Assembly (NCBI RefSeq): GCF_035046505.1
Contig: NC_089823.1
Coordinates: 26,646,388-26,710,387 of the forward strand
DNA: 64,000 nucleotides
Source: Tiliqua scincoides
Taxonomy: Eukaryota; Chordata; Lepidosauria; Squamata; Scincidae
Direction of reading: 5' to 3'
This document shows, in pieces, positions 10,507-22,264 of the stretch (position 1 is the stretch's first letter; every line of letters starts with the position of its first letter). The translations under genes were made by a program, and so were the position numbers. The notes beneath the pieces were generated by a model. That model saw only the letters and a list, made by a program, of their open reading frames with translations, was not told where the DNA came from and made no database searches.

Positions 10507-11270
10507 GCTGCCTTAGTGAGATTAGTGGGATATACCAAGGTAGCCTTATAGCATCACCCTTCTGAATACATTTTGTGTATTTGTTGGTTTATTCATTCAG
10601 TTCTTACAAACTGCTCTAAATACTTCCAGGGTGGCTCACAATTAGAAAAATGTGCCACTAAAAATGTGAAATAAAACAGCAATTTAAGAAGTTACAGATA
10701 AACCTAGCAGCAGTAAAATTACAGTGTTGTGTGTTTCGAATGGTTGATTATGCCACAATCCCACTGACACCTAGTACTGCCTGAATGAGCATTCCAGCTG
10801 TCACAAAATGTGACATTGTGGCGTGCATGGGCTGGCTACCACCACAAGTGGCAAGTGCATGGCTCTGCATGCCAGCAGACACCAGATGCCTGCAGGGCCA
10901 GGTAAGCCCATCTATGGGATGGGAGGGAGGCAGGGGAGAACGGAACAGAGCAGGGATGGGTGGAACGGGGCAGGGAGGAGGGTGGATAGGGACTGGAGAT
11001 AGGTTCAGTGACAGTGGCATCCACTGAATTCAAACCCCTTTCCCAGGCTCCATCCTTCTTCACTGGTCCATTTGGACCTGCGCCAGCAATACCACTGGCT
11101 CAGGTCCGAGTAAACACACTGGACAGGTGGCAAAGCAAGGCAAGGAACCCTGGAGCGCTCCAAGTGGGCAACTTGCTCTGACAAGCATCAGAGGTGACTT
11201 GAGGCCTTCAGTCCTTTCAGGTTCTGCTTCCCTGTCTGGAGAGTGGAGGGATTTAAAGTGGCAGCCTTCC
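10507..11270. other. Unassigned, with MITE-like relics
   Basis: Between about 10748 and 11105 there are words of the long MITE family ('gccacaatcccactgaca', and the hairpin 'ctgcgccagcaatac...ggctcagg'), but no clear ends. 10560-10720 resembles the degraded 3' region of an old LINE/SINE ('gggtggctcacaatt...aaataaaacagc'). Confidence 0.35.
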
Positions 11271-11428
11271 AGTCCTCACAACAACAACCCTGTGAGGTAG
11301 GTGAGGCTAAGAGAAAGTGACTGGCCCAAGGTCACCCAGGGAGCTTCGTGGCTGAGAGGGGATTCAAACCTGGATCTTCCAGGTCTAAGTCCGCCTCCCA
11401 AACCACTACACCACCCTGCCTCTCTTAT
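11271..11428 (-). mobile_element. MIR-like reptile SINE
   Basis: Reads 'aacaaccctgtgaggtaggtg...actggcccaaggtcaccc...gattcaaacctgga...accactacacca', i.e. the complement of a tRNA-promoter SINE with a B-box-like gattcaaacc. Relatives lie at 12893-13037 and 58451-58610. Confidence 0.65.
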
Positions 11429-12892
11429 ATTCCTCCTCCCCTCCATCACATGCCTCTGGCCTGTTGCCAGCACTGGTGCACTTTTCTTAGCACAGAAGCA
11501 CCCAGTTCTTCAAGGGGCCCCAGTTCAGCAGCGCTGCCTCTAGTGGCTCCAGGTCTGGGACCTTTGGTTCTAGAGTCTCTCAGTTTGGGAGTTGAGGGTC
11601 CAGCCTGGTGTTAGGGCCAGGGGGCTGGGTCAACTGCTCCATTAGAGTTGGACCGGGTGCTGTTGCTCAGGGCTGGGGTCATGACACTAGATACTATTTG
11701 CAACTGAGCCAGAAAAAAAGTAACAAATCCACTTTTTGATGTCCACAGTGTCTCATTAATGTGATTTTCTGGATGAAGTCAAAATCAGACTGCATTTGAC
11801 CAACTCTTATCCTATCCCCCTTTCCTGCAGCCTCCCTGTCCTCTTTCTCTGCTCAGATTAGCAAAATTGCTAGCACAGGTTCAAGGAGACCCACTACAGA
11901 GCAGGCTTACAGAGGTGTAAGGGAATTTAAATCCCTTTTTGCCTCTGAAGCCTCCCAATCTGCCCCCCCCCCCGCGCACTGGATACAGTGCGCCTGTTTT
12001 TTGCATGTCTGCATCAGTGAACTAGAAAGGATAGAATTGGGCTCTCTGTTGAGCTGAAGTAGGGGGATCCAAGTTATATTATCAATCAAAGAGTGCATCT
12101 AGGATGACCCCTTTTAAATCAATACAATTTTTGTGACATGCACACTTTTCTCTTGGGGTTGTATATCCTCAAGACAAGCAGTAAATCAGATGACTGTGTT
12201 ACTGATTTACTGAACAGAAATGCAAATCTCCCTGTTGACAAACAGTGTTCCTGTTAGGAAACTATCCTTGGAACTTCAGGAATGAAGAACAGTGAGCTCC
12301 ACAACAGGCTGAACCTTACAGGTAAGGTTTAATTGCTGTAGTGCATTTTCAGCATTGTAGAAGTTTCATCACTCCAGTGATGAAAATCCTTCATTGATAT
12401 GAAAATATCAGCATAGGAAGGACTCTCACCTCTGTCTCCTCATGACTCACACACCCCAGACATGCAGAGGAGCCCACATGACATGAGTAAAGTGTCTGAC
12501 ATGAGTAGAGATGGATGCAAGACATCTGACAGTACATTACAGGAATGACTTCTGGTCATTCTCCATACTTTCTTGGAGGTTGACAAGTCAAAAGGGGCAC
12601 CTCCTTTGGAGCTGCTGTCTTTGGTCGCAACTCATCACTGCAGGACAGCCTGGGGAAACGTCCACCCCCACCCTGGAAGTGGCCACCCATATGGCCAGAT
12701 ACTACAGTCTACTGGGAAGATATCTCAGTGTGGTCCATACTGCTATTGTAAATTAGTTTCATTCAAAATGGTTTCTAATTTGCATTCAAATTTCTAATCC
12801 CAGCATGCTGATGTGTTAATTTAAACATTGGGGGGGGGGGGGGACAAACCAAACACAATGATGCTCTTAGAGTGTTTCTATGCATAATATTT
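11429..12892. other. Unassigned intergenic sequence
   Basis: 1.46 kb with no recognisable transposon ends, RNA gene or exon. A 14-base G run lies near 12831-12843. Confidence 0.4.
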
Positions 12893-13037
12893 ATTTTTCA
12901 CATTTTTATACCATCCTTCCTCCCAGGGTTGTGTGCATGGTTCCTTCCTCCTCCTTACGGAAATCTTGTAAGGTAGGCAAGATTGAGAGACAGTGACGTG
13001 CCTAAGATCACCCAGGAAGTTTCATGGCTGAGTGTGT
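12893..13037 (-). mobile_element. MIR-like reptile SINE, 3' part
   Basis: 'tttttataccatccttcc...cttgtaaggtaggcaag...agagacagtgacgtgcc...atcacccaggaag' follows the order of the SINE at 11271-11428 but lacks the promoter end. Confidence 0.55.
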
Positions 13038-13052
13038 ATGATAGAAGTATGT

Positions 13053-13130
13053 ACAGGTGGAGCCCGTTTATTTGCGAAATTTATATCCGCAGATGGGGCT
13101 CAACGTGGGTCCCCCAGACCCATGTTTTGC
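13053..13130. mobile_element. Tigger-like (Tc1/mariner) terminal fragment
   Basis: 'TACAGGTGGAGCCCGTTTAT' then 'tatatccgcagatggggc' resembles the end of the Tigger-like element at 33806-34245 read from its right side. Only about 80 bp. Confidence 0.4.
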
Positions 13131-13703
13131 CAGACTAGTGCATAGTATTGCTTCTGAGCACACCTTAGAAGTCAGGCTCTTTTCTTTTTGGAGGTTGAAG
13201 CATATTGTCAAATCAGTTCAATAGTCTCACCCTACTGTCTTACATTATTAAATGAGAAGAAGGGGAAATAAGCAGGTCTTGTTCCCCTTCCATAATATGA
13301 GGAGACAGAGAGAGGGCCTGTTGTTGTCAATGTGTTATGAATGTGTAAGACAGAGCGCAGTAGGACATATGCAGAAGAGGGCGAAGCCTTTGCAAGCACA
13401 AACAGGCACCTCAACAGTTAATCCCGGATATCAGAAAAGCCAGGATGAGTCACTCCTTTTCAGCCAATGCCAGCCTCTCCCCTCTGTCCCCATCTGAATA
13501 TATATTTGGCTCAATGGGTGGGGGTGATACCATCTCCTAGCTGCTAATCAGCTCAAGGCCTGTTTTACAGGCATAGAGAGATAAAAGAGCACTTTATCAC
13601 TTTACCAGCTGGCTGGCTTTGAAGGTAGGTGTCCTCTTAATATAGGATCAGAGGCCAGAACTAGGAATAAAGGAGTAGGAGGGCTGCTGTCAAAAATGCT
13701 AAC
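13131..13703. other. Unassigned sequence
   Basis: No recognisable transposon. Intronic if the minus-strand candidate gene is real. Confidence 0.35.
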
Positions 13704-13900
13704 TCTGCATGGAGTCCATCCTTCTCTCTCCCATAAATTGTGAATCCAGATGTTCACATAGGGGGCCTTCAGAAAAAGGAACATTTCTTCTATCATCATT
13801 GCAGCTATAGGGTCTGTTTGAGTGATCTGCTGCTCTGCCCCAAGATAAGACAGCAACTTCTGTATCACTGGCTCACTCACATTCCTCTCTCCCCTCCTTC
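13704..13900 (-). CDS. Weak candidate exon (same putative gene)
   Basis: Open minus-strand frame with acceptor-like CTTAG|GAAGG and a poor donor CAGA|GTTAGC. The peptide reads as mixed charged and hydrophobic (VSEPVIQKLLSYLGAEQQ, MMIEEMFLFLKAPYVNIW). The splice signals are poor and no family is recognised. It is listed because it lies on the same strand, between the better candidate exons. Confidence 0.22.
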
Positions 13901-16465
13901 CTAAGTTTGTCTGCTACCTGGATCCTCATCACTCTCCACATTCACTGCAGCTTGTATAGTGCCTGGGGTAGCATTGGTTCATTGGAATCCAAACACCAGT
14001 GATCCAGTGCCACTTCTGGCCCAGTGGCCCACTGCCACTCCTGGTTCATTCAGGTAGGCTGACTAAGCCATCATGCTGCTAATGCATCAGCAACAGACTG
14101 ACCCCTGACACACGGTTTCATTTAAGGTCTGAAGAAGTGGCGTTTTCCCCAGCAATATGCTGTGAATATACCACACAGTTATAAAACTAGTAATTGTGGA
14201 TTTCCAAGCTGAGTGAGAACTTGCACCTGGGGTTCTCAGGTGCCTTCACATATGGAAAGATCAAAACTGACTGAGTGCAGAAGGAATACGGAACGATTGA
14301 AGAATGCCCTAATTCTGCATTATAGTCATTAGGTACATTCCCTGCCTTTGGGCACTCCTCCCCCCCCCCAAAACAGCTAAATGTGGCTTTGTTGTATGCA
14401 GAAAGGGAGGATAGCAAGAGACAGATTTTGCAGACCTCTGCGCTGTATGTCACTTGTACAAGTCTTCCAGGAAACAACCTTGGCAGAAAAGACAATGGAA
14501 ACCTGAGATTGCAAGTTCCCTCTCGAGCCACCGTGTATGCTCTGTGGAAATGATGGGAAGATTAATTAACAGGACAAGTGTTCTTGTACGTCAGCACTGA
14601 CACAACAGGGGATTCTCTTTGATTCCTGCAAATATAATCCGCCCAAGGGGGTTGGACACAAATGCATTGTCGGTAGCAATTTTGTGCACATGAGTTGGGT
14701 TAGAGACTGCTAAAGGGTCCAGATGGCAGCTCACTCACTCAAAATCTCCAAGGTAAGGGAAAAGTCTTGGACCATCTGTTTATTGAACAGATTTCAACAT
14801 GATGTAGGGCCTCCCAGACCCCCTTAAGTCAAGAAATTGTTTAAATTTCCCGTAATAATAACTAAGGGGCTACTTCTGCTGTCATGTTTTTCACACATGC
14901 ATCCTAAGACTCATGTCAAAGTCTATGCGCATGTCATTTAAGAAAGGTTAAGTGGATTAAGAAGGGCTAATATACTAGAAGGTGACATTTTCTTTTAGCC
15001 TGATCACTTTTGCCTCTTGTGGAGCTGTTAAAGCACAGGAGCTGAGCTATAATGGGAGTGCATGCCTGAGAGGGAAATTAGATGGCCACACTGTGCCCTG
15101 ACTCAAAGTGGTCCACATATGAAACCAGTTGCCAGCCTTGGCTGCATCTGGCACATCTTGCCAGTTTAACAGACACTTGCAAATCCTTTTTTAACTGAGG
15201 TCACTCTTGAGGCGCATGAGGGAGAGCAATAACAATGGAAATGGCACCAGGGAGAAACTAAGAGCCAATTTGGGCTGTTTTGTGAATGTGGGATGAGTGC
15301 ATTCATGTAGCGTTTGGCACACAATGAAGCAATCAGGGCAAAGCAATTCATTTCCCATTCACCCTTCCTTTGATTTTCCTCCCTCTTTATACAACCTGCC
15401 AAAAGCAGGGATGCCAATGGGATGCTTGCATCTCTGCCCTTTATTGGGCATGCATAGCTCTTAACCCACTCTGTTGCATACAGCCCAAAAGTCATGCATA
15501 TTGAGGACTGCCAAGTATGTTGATGCTTCCTCTGCCCCACATTCTCCGGTTTCAGCAATAAGAAAAAAGGGGGTTTGATCAGAGCCCCAGAGAACTGCAG
15601 TCCATGACTGCTGGGCTGCATTTCGGTTTGCTGGGTCATATGTTGTGCAGTTTAGATGAAGGTACCAAAACTACATGTGGTCTACCACTCATCAAAAACA
15701 TCAGGAGAATGAGCACCCAAACTGCTAATGTATCATTCTGTATATAAAATGCAAGCCAAATGCAACAGCAGAACATTCTGTTTTGAAGTTCAGAGTTACT
15801 TTCAAACTAGAATTTTCTTTTTACAGTCTTGTCATATGTTTTCATCTGAAAAACATAAAATGGATTTACAAGCATGATTCATGCATGTCTCTGACAAACA
15901 AGAAAAGTCTGCATTTCACTGTTCCAGGCATCTGTTTCAGGAGATGAGTTCCTTCATGCTCACTTCTAATGAGATCATCTTCAAGAAGTTAATGGAAGTT
16001 CAAATGTGTGATCCATTGTACATTGGTACGTATGAGGCTGACCTTACGTCACCTTTTAGCTAGTAAGATGAATATCTATCAACATCTTCTCCTTGGCGCA
16101 TTTCCCTGTTCTGGGCATTTGCAGGACTAGCACACAGACACACAAATATGTCAACAGCTTCAGATATACATTTAAATTCAAGGAGTTTTGCACTTGTGAA
16201 ATTGTTTGCTCTTGACTAAGTAGCCAAGAGATATGTGACAACATCTGCTAAATTTAGAACCGATCTAGGTTATGGGATGGCTAGGATATGTGGAACGCTA
16301 ACATTATGGATAGAAAATTAATTTTAGGCAATATGTAATGGAATGGTTGGACTATGCCAGTATATTTGGGTATGAACTCCATGGTAGGGCCCGTCTTTTG
16401 CCCTTGGCAAGTCAGACCAAAGCAAGTTGACATACTAAAACAGAAGCTACCCAGAAAGCATTTAA
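13901..16465. other. Unassigned sequence
   Basis: 2.5 kb without recognised repeat ends. A 157-codon minus-strand frame (15166-15639) has no convincing exon borders and unremarkable composition. Confidence 0.35.
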
Positions 16466-16666
16466 GGGCGCAATCCTAACCCCTTATATCAGTGCTTTCC
16501 AGCACTGACATAAGAGCAGTGCAGCTATGAGGTAAGGGAACAAACATTCCCTTAGTTTGAGGAGGCCTCTCTGAGTGACACCCAACTGCAGGATGCAGCA
16601 CATGTCCCACTGGCGCCGCTATGCCAGTGCTGGAAAGCAATGACATAAGGGGTTAGGATTGCGCCC
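16466..16666. mobile_element. Medium MITE copy, near-perfect termini
   Basis: Starts GGGCGCAATCCTAACCCCTT and ends AAGGGGTTAGGATTGCGCCC: perfect 20-bp terminal inverted repeats, further extended by ATATCA/TGACAT pairing. TAA on both sides (16463-16465, 16667-16669). Among the youngest-looking copies. Confidence 0.85.
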
Positions 16667-16865
16667 TAAAGCTCACAATGATTTATTACAGGCTTGTAAG
16701 TAGAGCAAGATGAAGGCCTTGAGGGCCCATGAGCAAGAGACCATGAGTGCACTTCCCCACATTTTTCCTGTGATCTCCCAATCTTTCCAACAATCTCTTC
16801 CCTGCTCTCCCCCCCCCCCCCCGCCAGCAGCTCCCTAGGTAAGATATTGTACTAGAGACTATTAC

Positions 16866-17156
16866 CTTCCTGGCTGTAGTCTCAGAAGCCCTGATGGAAA
16901 ATATCTCATCAGACAAGGCTTCAAGAAAAACAGGCTCACCTTTTGGATTCCAAGAAAACACAACTGCCTCTCCTTTCACTGTGCTCTCCAGCCTAGCAGG
17001 ATTGTATAGCTTGCCTGCTTTTGAGTCACAAGAATCTTTCAAGTATCCGTGGTGGAGCATTACATGGCTTTTATCAGCTGTCATTATGAAATGGTTCTTT
17101 TTGATACTGTAGTGTTGCTGGATGTGGCTCCCACGTTCTTGGCACACGGCATTCAT
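16866..17156 (-). CDS. Candidate first coding exon, unrecognised protein
   Basis: ATG at 17154-17156 with A at -3, then 97 open codons ending at a good donor, AAG|GTAATAG, in phase 0. The peptide is charged and balanced (KNHFIMTADKSHVMLHHGYL; GEPVFLEALSDEIFSIRASE). It has no obvious domain that I can name. An X-box-like palindrome lies 7 nt upstream of the ATG. The frame stays open for 59 further codons past the donor, so part of the openness may be chance; a 157-codon frame is expected a few times at random in a window this size. Confidence 0.37.
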
Positions 17157-17162
17157 TGTAGT

Positions 17163-17177
17163 GTTGTCCCTAGCAAC
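17163..17177. promoter_or_regulatory. Candidate RFX X-box
   Basis: GTTGTCCCTAGCAAC fits the X-box layout RYYNYY-N(1-3)-RRNRAC: half-sites GTTGTC and AGCAAC with a 3-nt spacer. RFX factors use such sites to drive ciliary and testis genes. It sits immediately upstream of the ATG of the candidate exon at 16866-17156. A further 'ggtaac' half-site lies at about 17211. Confidence 0.35.
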
Positions 17178-17449
17178 TAAGCTGCAGTGAAGTGCTTTGT
17201 TTGGTAACTACAACTGAATCTGAAAATTAAGGTTATTAATTCCATCAGGAAGAACACAGCCTAATTTGCACAGGGCATGAATGGTTTCCCTGTAAACCTC
17301 TGCAGACATCTCATGTGGTGAGCCATATAACCTGTAAATGCTCTCCACCCACCATAACAACAGGGACTAAGAATTGATCAAGAAAATTGGGTTCTATGAG
17401 ATCATAAGAGCCAGAACATCTGAATAAGTAGCTTGGAAGTCAAGAAATC
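17178..17449. other. Possible upstream region of the candidate gene
   Basis: No CpG island, TATA box or transposon recognised. Confidence 0.3.
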
Positions 17450-17541
17450 TAAGGCTGCAATTGGATACATGCTCACCTGGGAAAACATCTCACTCAACTC
17501 AATGGCATTTGCTTCTGAGTAGACATCCATTATGATTGCCT
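17450..17541. mobile_element. Short MITE, diverged copy
   Basis: 'TAAGGCTGCAATTGGATACA', 'caactcaatggcatttgctt', 'ctgagtagacatccattatg' match the short-MITE layout. Confidence 0.55.
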
Positions 17542-17908
17542 CTATAAGACCTAGCAGCAAGAACATGTTGACCTGGCTCTTTTATCCTAGGAAGTTCATA
17601 AATTGATTCAGTAACATTGCCAGTAAGGCAAGACATTATTTCTAGCCACTTGAAAATATTCAAGCCAGTTGGCTTGCTCAGGCTGTTCAGTGTCTTCCTG
17701 CAAAACTGTTCCTAAAACTTCAGGATAGCTACAAAATGGGCCACCAGTTGAAACAAAGTTGCCTTCTAAATTGTCCTGAAAAGCTATCTCCCCACATGTT
17801 GAGATTGAATATTTACTGAAATAACCCATTTTCTATATCAGCGTTTGACATCCAACAATGTTTTATATTTTGCATGACCAGATTCTGGAGCAAAGATTTA
17901 TATTGTAT

Positions 17909-18336
17909 TGGCAACCTTCAGTCTCGAAAGACTATGGTATCGCGCTCTGAAAGGTGGTTCTGGCACAGCGTATAGTGTGGCTGAAAAGGCCAATCCGGGA
18001 GTGACAATCCCTTCCACACCGGGAGCAAGTGCAGTCTGTCCCTGGTCTGTCTCCCTGGCTATGGGCCTTCCTTCTTTGCCTCTTAGCCTCAGACTGTTGG
18101 CAAAGTGTCTCTTCAAACTGGGAAAGGCCATGCTGCACAGCCTGCCTCCAAGCAGGCTGCTCAGAGGCCAGGGTTTCCCACTTGTTGAGGTCCATTCCTA
18201 AGGCCTTCAGATCCCTCTTGCAGATGTCCTTGTATCGCAGCTGTGGTCTACCTGTAGGGTGCTTTCCTTGCACGAGTTCTCCATAGAGGAGATCCTTTGG
18301 GATCCGCCCATCATCCATTCTCACAACATGACCGCA
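17909..18336 (-). mobile_element. LINE (HVVRM-type) 3' fragment, copy 1
   Basis: The minus strand encodes the C-terminal part of a non-LTR retrotransposon ORF2: MDDGRIPKDLLYGELVQG, then a cysteine knuckle (CTCSRCGRDC...H). The 3' end (ATAGTCTTTCGAGACTGAAG) lies at 17921-17940. The copy is 5'-truncated. The same tail ends the copies at 22769 and 50092 and the 5S SINE at 31727. Clade not certain; possibly in the I/ingi-like group. Confidence 0.8.
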
Positions 18337-19083
18337 ACATTGAGTGCCATGAGTGCCTGCCTTTGCTGGAGGAGCTTGACAGTGAACCAACCCTAGAAGA
18401 ACTTCACGTGGAGCAAAGATTTATCATTTGGTTATTTCACATTGTGATATAGGCTGATGGTACTGTACCTAGGAACTTAAGAACCTTCATATACTTTACG
18501 AATAAATGATTGATAGGTGATGACACAACAGTATTTAATAAGAGGGGTTAAATAATAACCAATCCACAGACATATATCAGTGAAATAAATCCAAAAAAAA
18601 CTAACTACAGTCTCTCCCACCTTTAACCCGTCTACTGATTACTGACTAATAGACAAACTGAATAGGTAATAGGTTCTTATACCAAGGATAAAGGAAAGCA
18701 AATGATTCAGAAGAGTAACTGTCAGTCAGCTGCGGTTATGAGGGGTGTAAAAAAGGAAAACAACAACAAATGTTCTAAAGCCCAGTCAAAGCCACAATGG
18801 GGTCTGAAGCATGTGAAGTTCCGCAACCCCCCTCTGTCTTGCGTGCACATGCAGGGGCTAAGCCCAGTCCCTACCCCGCTCCTTCTCCACCCAGCCCCTC
18901 TTCAGAACTGGCCAGATGGAGAGTGGAAGTGGGAATGGAAGAGGTTCCTCTTTTGTTCCCAAGATCCTCAGTGCATAGCCTGATTATAGCACCGGATAGC
19001 AATCTTCATGCGATGGGTCATACATAATACATAAATAAGTCATAATGGTATGTGTAGATTTTCAGTGTGGAAATTCAACATAC
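18337..19083. other. Unassigned intergenic sequence
   Basis: No recognisable element. The first ~60 bp may be a rearranged LINE border. Confidence 0.4.
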
Positions 19084-19177
19084 TAAGGCTGTAATCCCAT
19101 AAATACTTTTCTGGGAGTAAGCTCCATTGAACACAATGCAAACTACTTCAATGTAGACATGCATAGGCTTGCGCTGC
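19084..19177. mobile_element. Short MITE copy
   Basis: 'GGCTGTAATCCCATAAATAC', 'ctgggagtaagctccattga', 'tagacatgcataggcttg' in order. Preceded by TAA; followed by TAC. Confidence 0.65.
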
Positions 19178-19259
19178 TACAAATAGATCGAAAGGGCAAG
19201 AGAAGCCACATATATCAAGGTAAATATTTGGCTCACAATTATATCTATTGCTATTAATA

Positions 19260-19842
19260 CAGCGGTTCCCAAACTTTTTAGCACTGAGACCCACTTTTTA
19301 AAATGACACTCTATCAGAACCCACCTAGCTTCACAACACTAAAACAAAATTTCACCTCACCAGCTGTTCAAGTCTCTGTTTTAGGGCCCAGTCCTATCCA
19401 ACTTTCTAGCTCTGGTGTAGCCACAATGCACCCCGTGGTAAGGGAACACATGTTCCCATACCTTGAGAAAGCCCAGGTGACTATCCCTCCACCACAGGAT
19501 GCAGCACACACCCCACTGGCACAACTGCACCAGCACTGGAAATTTGGATAGGATTGGGCCCTTAATCCTTTCCACTATGGTGTGGGTGGGTGCCTTCTGG
19601 AGTGTTTGTTGAGCTCCACATTCATGGGATTGGGATCATTCTGGTGGTCTTGGATTCCCCTTTGCTTGTCCAAGGCACATTTGCCTACCTGTGAGTAAAC
19701 ACCCACATGTGGCTCAGTTTCACTTTCCATAGGGCTCAATACCTTTTCCTTGTTAATCAGCTTGTCAGTTTCATTTTCATGACCCACCAACAATCAGGTT
19801 GTGACCCACTGGAGGGTCGCAACCCACAGTCTGGGAGACACA
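19260..19842. mobile_element. hAT element with perfect TSD, hosting a MITE
   Basis: Left end CAGCGGTTCCCAAACTTTTT and right end 'cagtctgggagacaca' are partly inverted. TATTAATA lies at 19252-19259 and again at 19843-19850: a perfect 8-bp duplication. The medium MITE at 19384-19561 is nested inside. The internal 'gggtcgcaacccacagtctggg' is typical of Charlie-like hAT ends. Confidence 0.8.
19384..19561. mobile_element. Medium MITE nested in hAT
   Basis: GGGCCCAGTCCTATCCAAC ... TTGGATAGGATTGGGCCC with TTA on both sides (19381-19383, 19562-19564). Younger than the host hAT element. Confidence 0.85.
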
Positions 19843-19850
19843 TATTAATA

Positions 19851-21594
19851 TACTGACCTCAGTAACATTTTTTTTTTGTTTTAATTCCTCAAATGTGAGT
19901 CGAGTGTCATTCATCAGTGTTTGATGGAAGACATACAATGGCATTTAGAATTCAACAGTTGGAGCTGTCATGGTATTTGATCATTGACAGTGTATGGCTT
20001 GATGTATGTTATTTGAAACCTGGTATTTTATATCTGACAGCATTTTATTTTTGACAGGCAGCAGTACTTAATGTTTGATGTTGCATATTTGATTTTCAGT
20101 ATGTGGTTTGATCTTTGACAGCATGCAAGGATTTCCTAATGTTATATTTGCTTGGAGCAGCAAATTTTATTAAAGACCTGCCAGTTTCCCAGTGGTCCAG
20201 GTTCCCAATAGGAATCTAACTGTTCAGAAACTTCTCCAAACTAGAGCAGTATCAGAAACAAGATGTGTAGAACCTTAGTTCAGTACTAAGGATGTGGAGC
20301 AGCACCACCTTTTGGTTGGAGGTGTACTTATGCAGTATAATCATGGCAACAATGTACGAATTAGGTGCCAGTTTACTGTTTGATCCGTTTTATATTTAGT
20401 ATTCTCTCTTCTTTGTTGTTAAGGGACTAAGAGTGAATGATTGTGGAGGTATGGTAAGGGGAGGGTTATTTTGCCAGAGAGATAGGAGCATGGTTCACCT
20501 TGGACTTTGTGAGTTGAAGGTCAAGTATGTGGTGACCTTAGTCTCTGTGAGAGGGGGATAAGGATGGCTTGCACAAGTGTGTATGGAAATGTAGGAAGAG
20601 ATTTTTTGGAAAGGAGTTGATAGTGAAGTGAGGTGTGGTGACTGAGAGTTGTGTTGGAGTGCCAACCCTCCCAGGCAGTTGAAAGGAGCTTTTTGTGGGA
20701 AATTTGGTTCAGGGACAATGTGTGCTTGATAGTATGTGTCCTTCAGGCATAATTCTGCCTCCTTCTTGATGCCCCAGATACAGAAGGGAAGCAGAAGTTT
20801 ACCTCTGATGAGCACTTGTGAATGCCCATGACTCTGACTTCGTTTTGAATGCATGTTGCTTCTTACACCATATCCTTCCTCACAAAAATGTCTGGTCTAA
20901 TTGAATTCCCTTTTGCAATCATCCTTGCAGACCTGCCACTGCCACCACATTGCCAGCCATCCAATTACTGTGTTTATGTCACTCAGAATGTGAAGGACTG
21001 CAGACTTCTGGATCTAGTTCATTGGCCATTGGTTAAAAAAGGAAAAGCGTTAACTTTTGCTTCAGTTCAGCTTGGCCTAGTCTTTGTAGATTTTTTTGAG
21101 TGTTTGGAGGGCTGCTTTGCTAAGGAGCTGACTTATCTCATCTATACTTTGAATCTCTTGTGTTCCTCACAGAGTGACAGACTGATTGCAAGACCTCTGA
21201 CAAGAAAGTCCCTTCAGTGTTTCAAGGATATGACACCAACTCCCCCCCAAACAGCACAGGTGCTCAATAGACATGAAGGTGACACGAGAACACCATTGTT
21301 GCCCAGAGCGTACATATTCATTTCTTTTGTTTTGCTTTTATCTCTGATCAAACAGGTTTTGCAAGGTTTTAAACCCGACAAATATAGGAAAATCGGCTTG
21401 ATCACATGTGACAGTGAGACAAAAGGCACGTTACATAATACATTATGTCTCCTTGTATTACTTTTTCTTGGCTACTGACTCTGTAGCAGGGAAGAAGGCC
21501 TCAGGATGAGACAGGCTATGGAAGAGAGCTGGAGGAACAGTTTCAGTTTTGAAGTAGATTCTTGTGTAAATGGTTGGGCCTGTATATTCTTCTT
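19851..21594. other. Unassigned sequence with weak internal repetition
   Basis: 19965-20130 repeats the loose words TTTGAT and TTGACAG several times. A 209-codon plus-strand frame (20849-21478) is the longest non-LINE frame in the window, but no exon borders or domain support it. Confidence 0.4.
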
Positions 21595-22064
21595 GTATAA
21601 AGGCGCCTGAGGGGGGGAATGACTGAAACGTACAAAATTATGTAGCGGATAGATAGAGTGGAGAGACGGGTGTTCTTTTCTCTCTCACACAACACCAGAA
21701 CCAGGGGCCATCCATCAAAATTGAGTGTCTGGAGAGTTAGAACAGACAAAAGAAAATGCTTATTTACCCAGCATGTAATTAGTCTGTGGAACTCCTTGCC
21801 ACAGGATGTGGTGATGGTGTCTGGCCTAGATGCCTTTAAAAGGGCATTGGGCAGATTTCTAGAAAGAAGTCCATCACAGGTTACCAACCATGATGGGTAT
21901 ATGGTTTTAATAGCAGGCTACCTCAGAATGCTAGGTGCAATGGAGTGGCAACAGGATGCATGTCTTTTGTGCTTCTTGAGGAATCTGGGGTCACTGTCAG
22001 ATACAGAATGCTGGACTAGATGAGACTTTGACCTAATCCAGCAGGACTCTTCTTATGTTCTTAT
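21595..22064 (+). mobile_element. CR1 LINE 3' end
   Basis: Encodes the CR1 ORF2 C-terminus (RVRTDKRKCLFTQHVISLWN, then NSLPQDVV), followed by the 3' UTR and the tail 'gactcttcttatgttctta'. 5'-truncated, as usual for CR1. Confidence 0.85.
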
Positions 22065-22264
22065 ATTCTCAGGAGCCTAGAGTCTTCTCAGGAGCCCAGG
22101 TGAAGTAGATAACAGAGGCATAAAATGTGCATGTTGTTTTTCCCCCCACTAATTTCAGTTTTATGCACCGAGCTTTCCCACGGAGTTGTTAGAAATAAAG
22201 AGATGAGTATCAGAAGATGTTTACTGCATGCTGCTGTTATAGCCAATACTTTGCTATTTGCCTT

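Noticed and set aside
15166-15639. 157-codon minus-strand frame
   Set aside because: Lies in the span of the candidate gene but has no usable splice sites and ordinary composition.
20849-21478. 209-codon plus-strand open frame
   Set aside because: Longest non-LINE frame, but about one such frame per few windows of this size is expected by chance. No start context, splice borders or recognisable domain.
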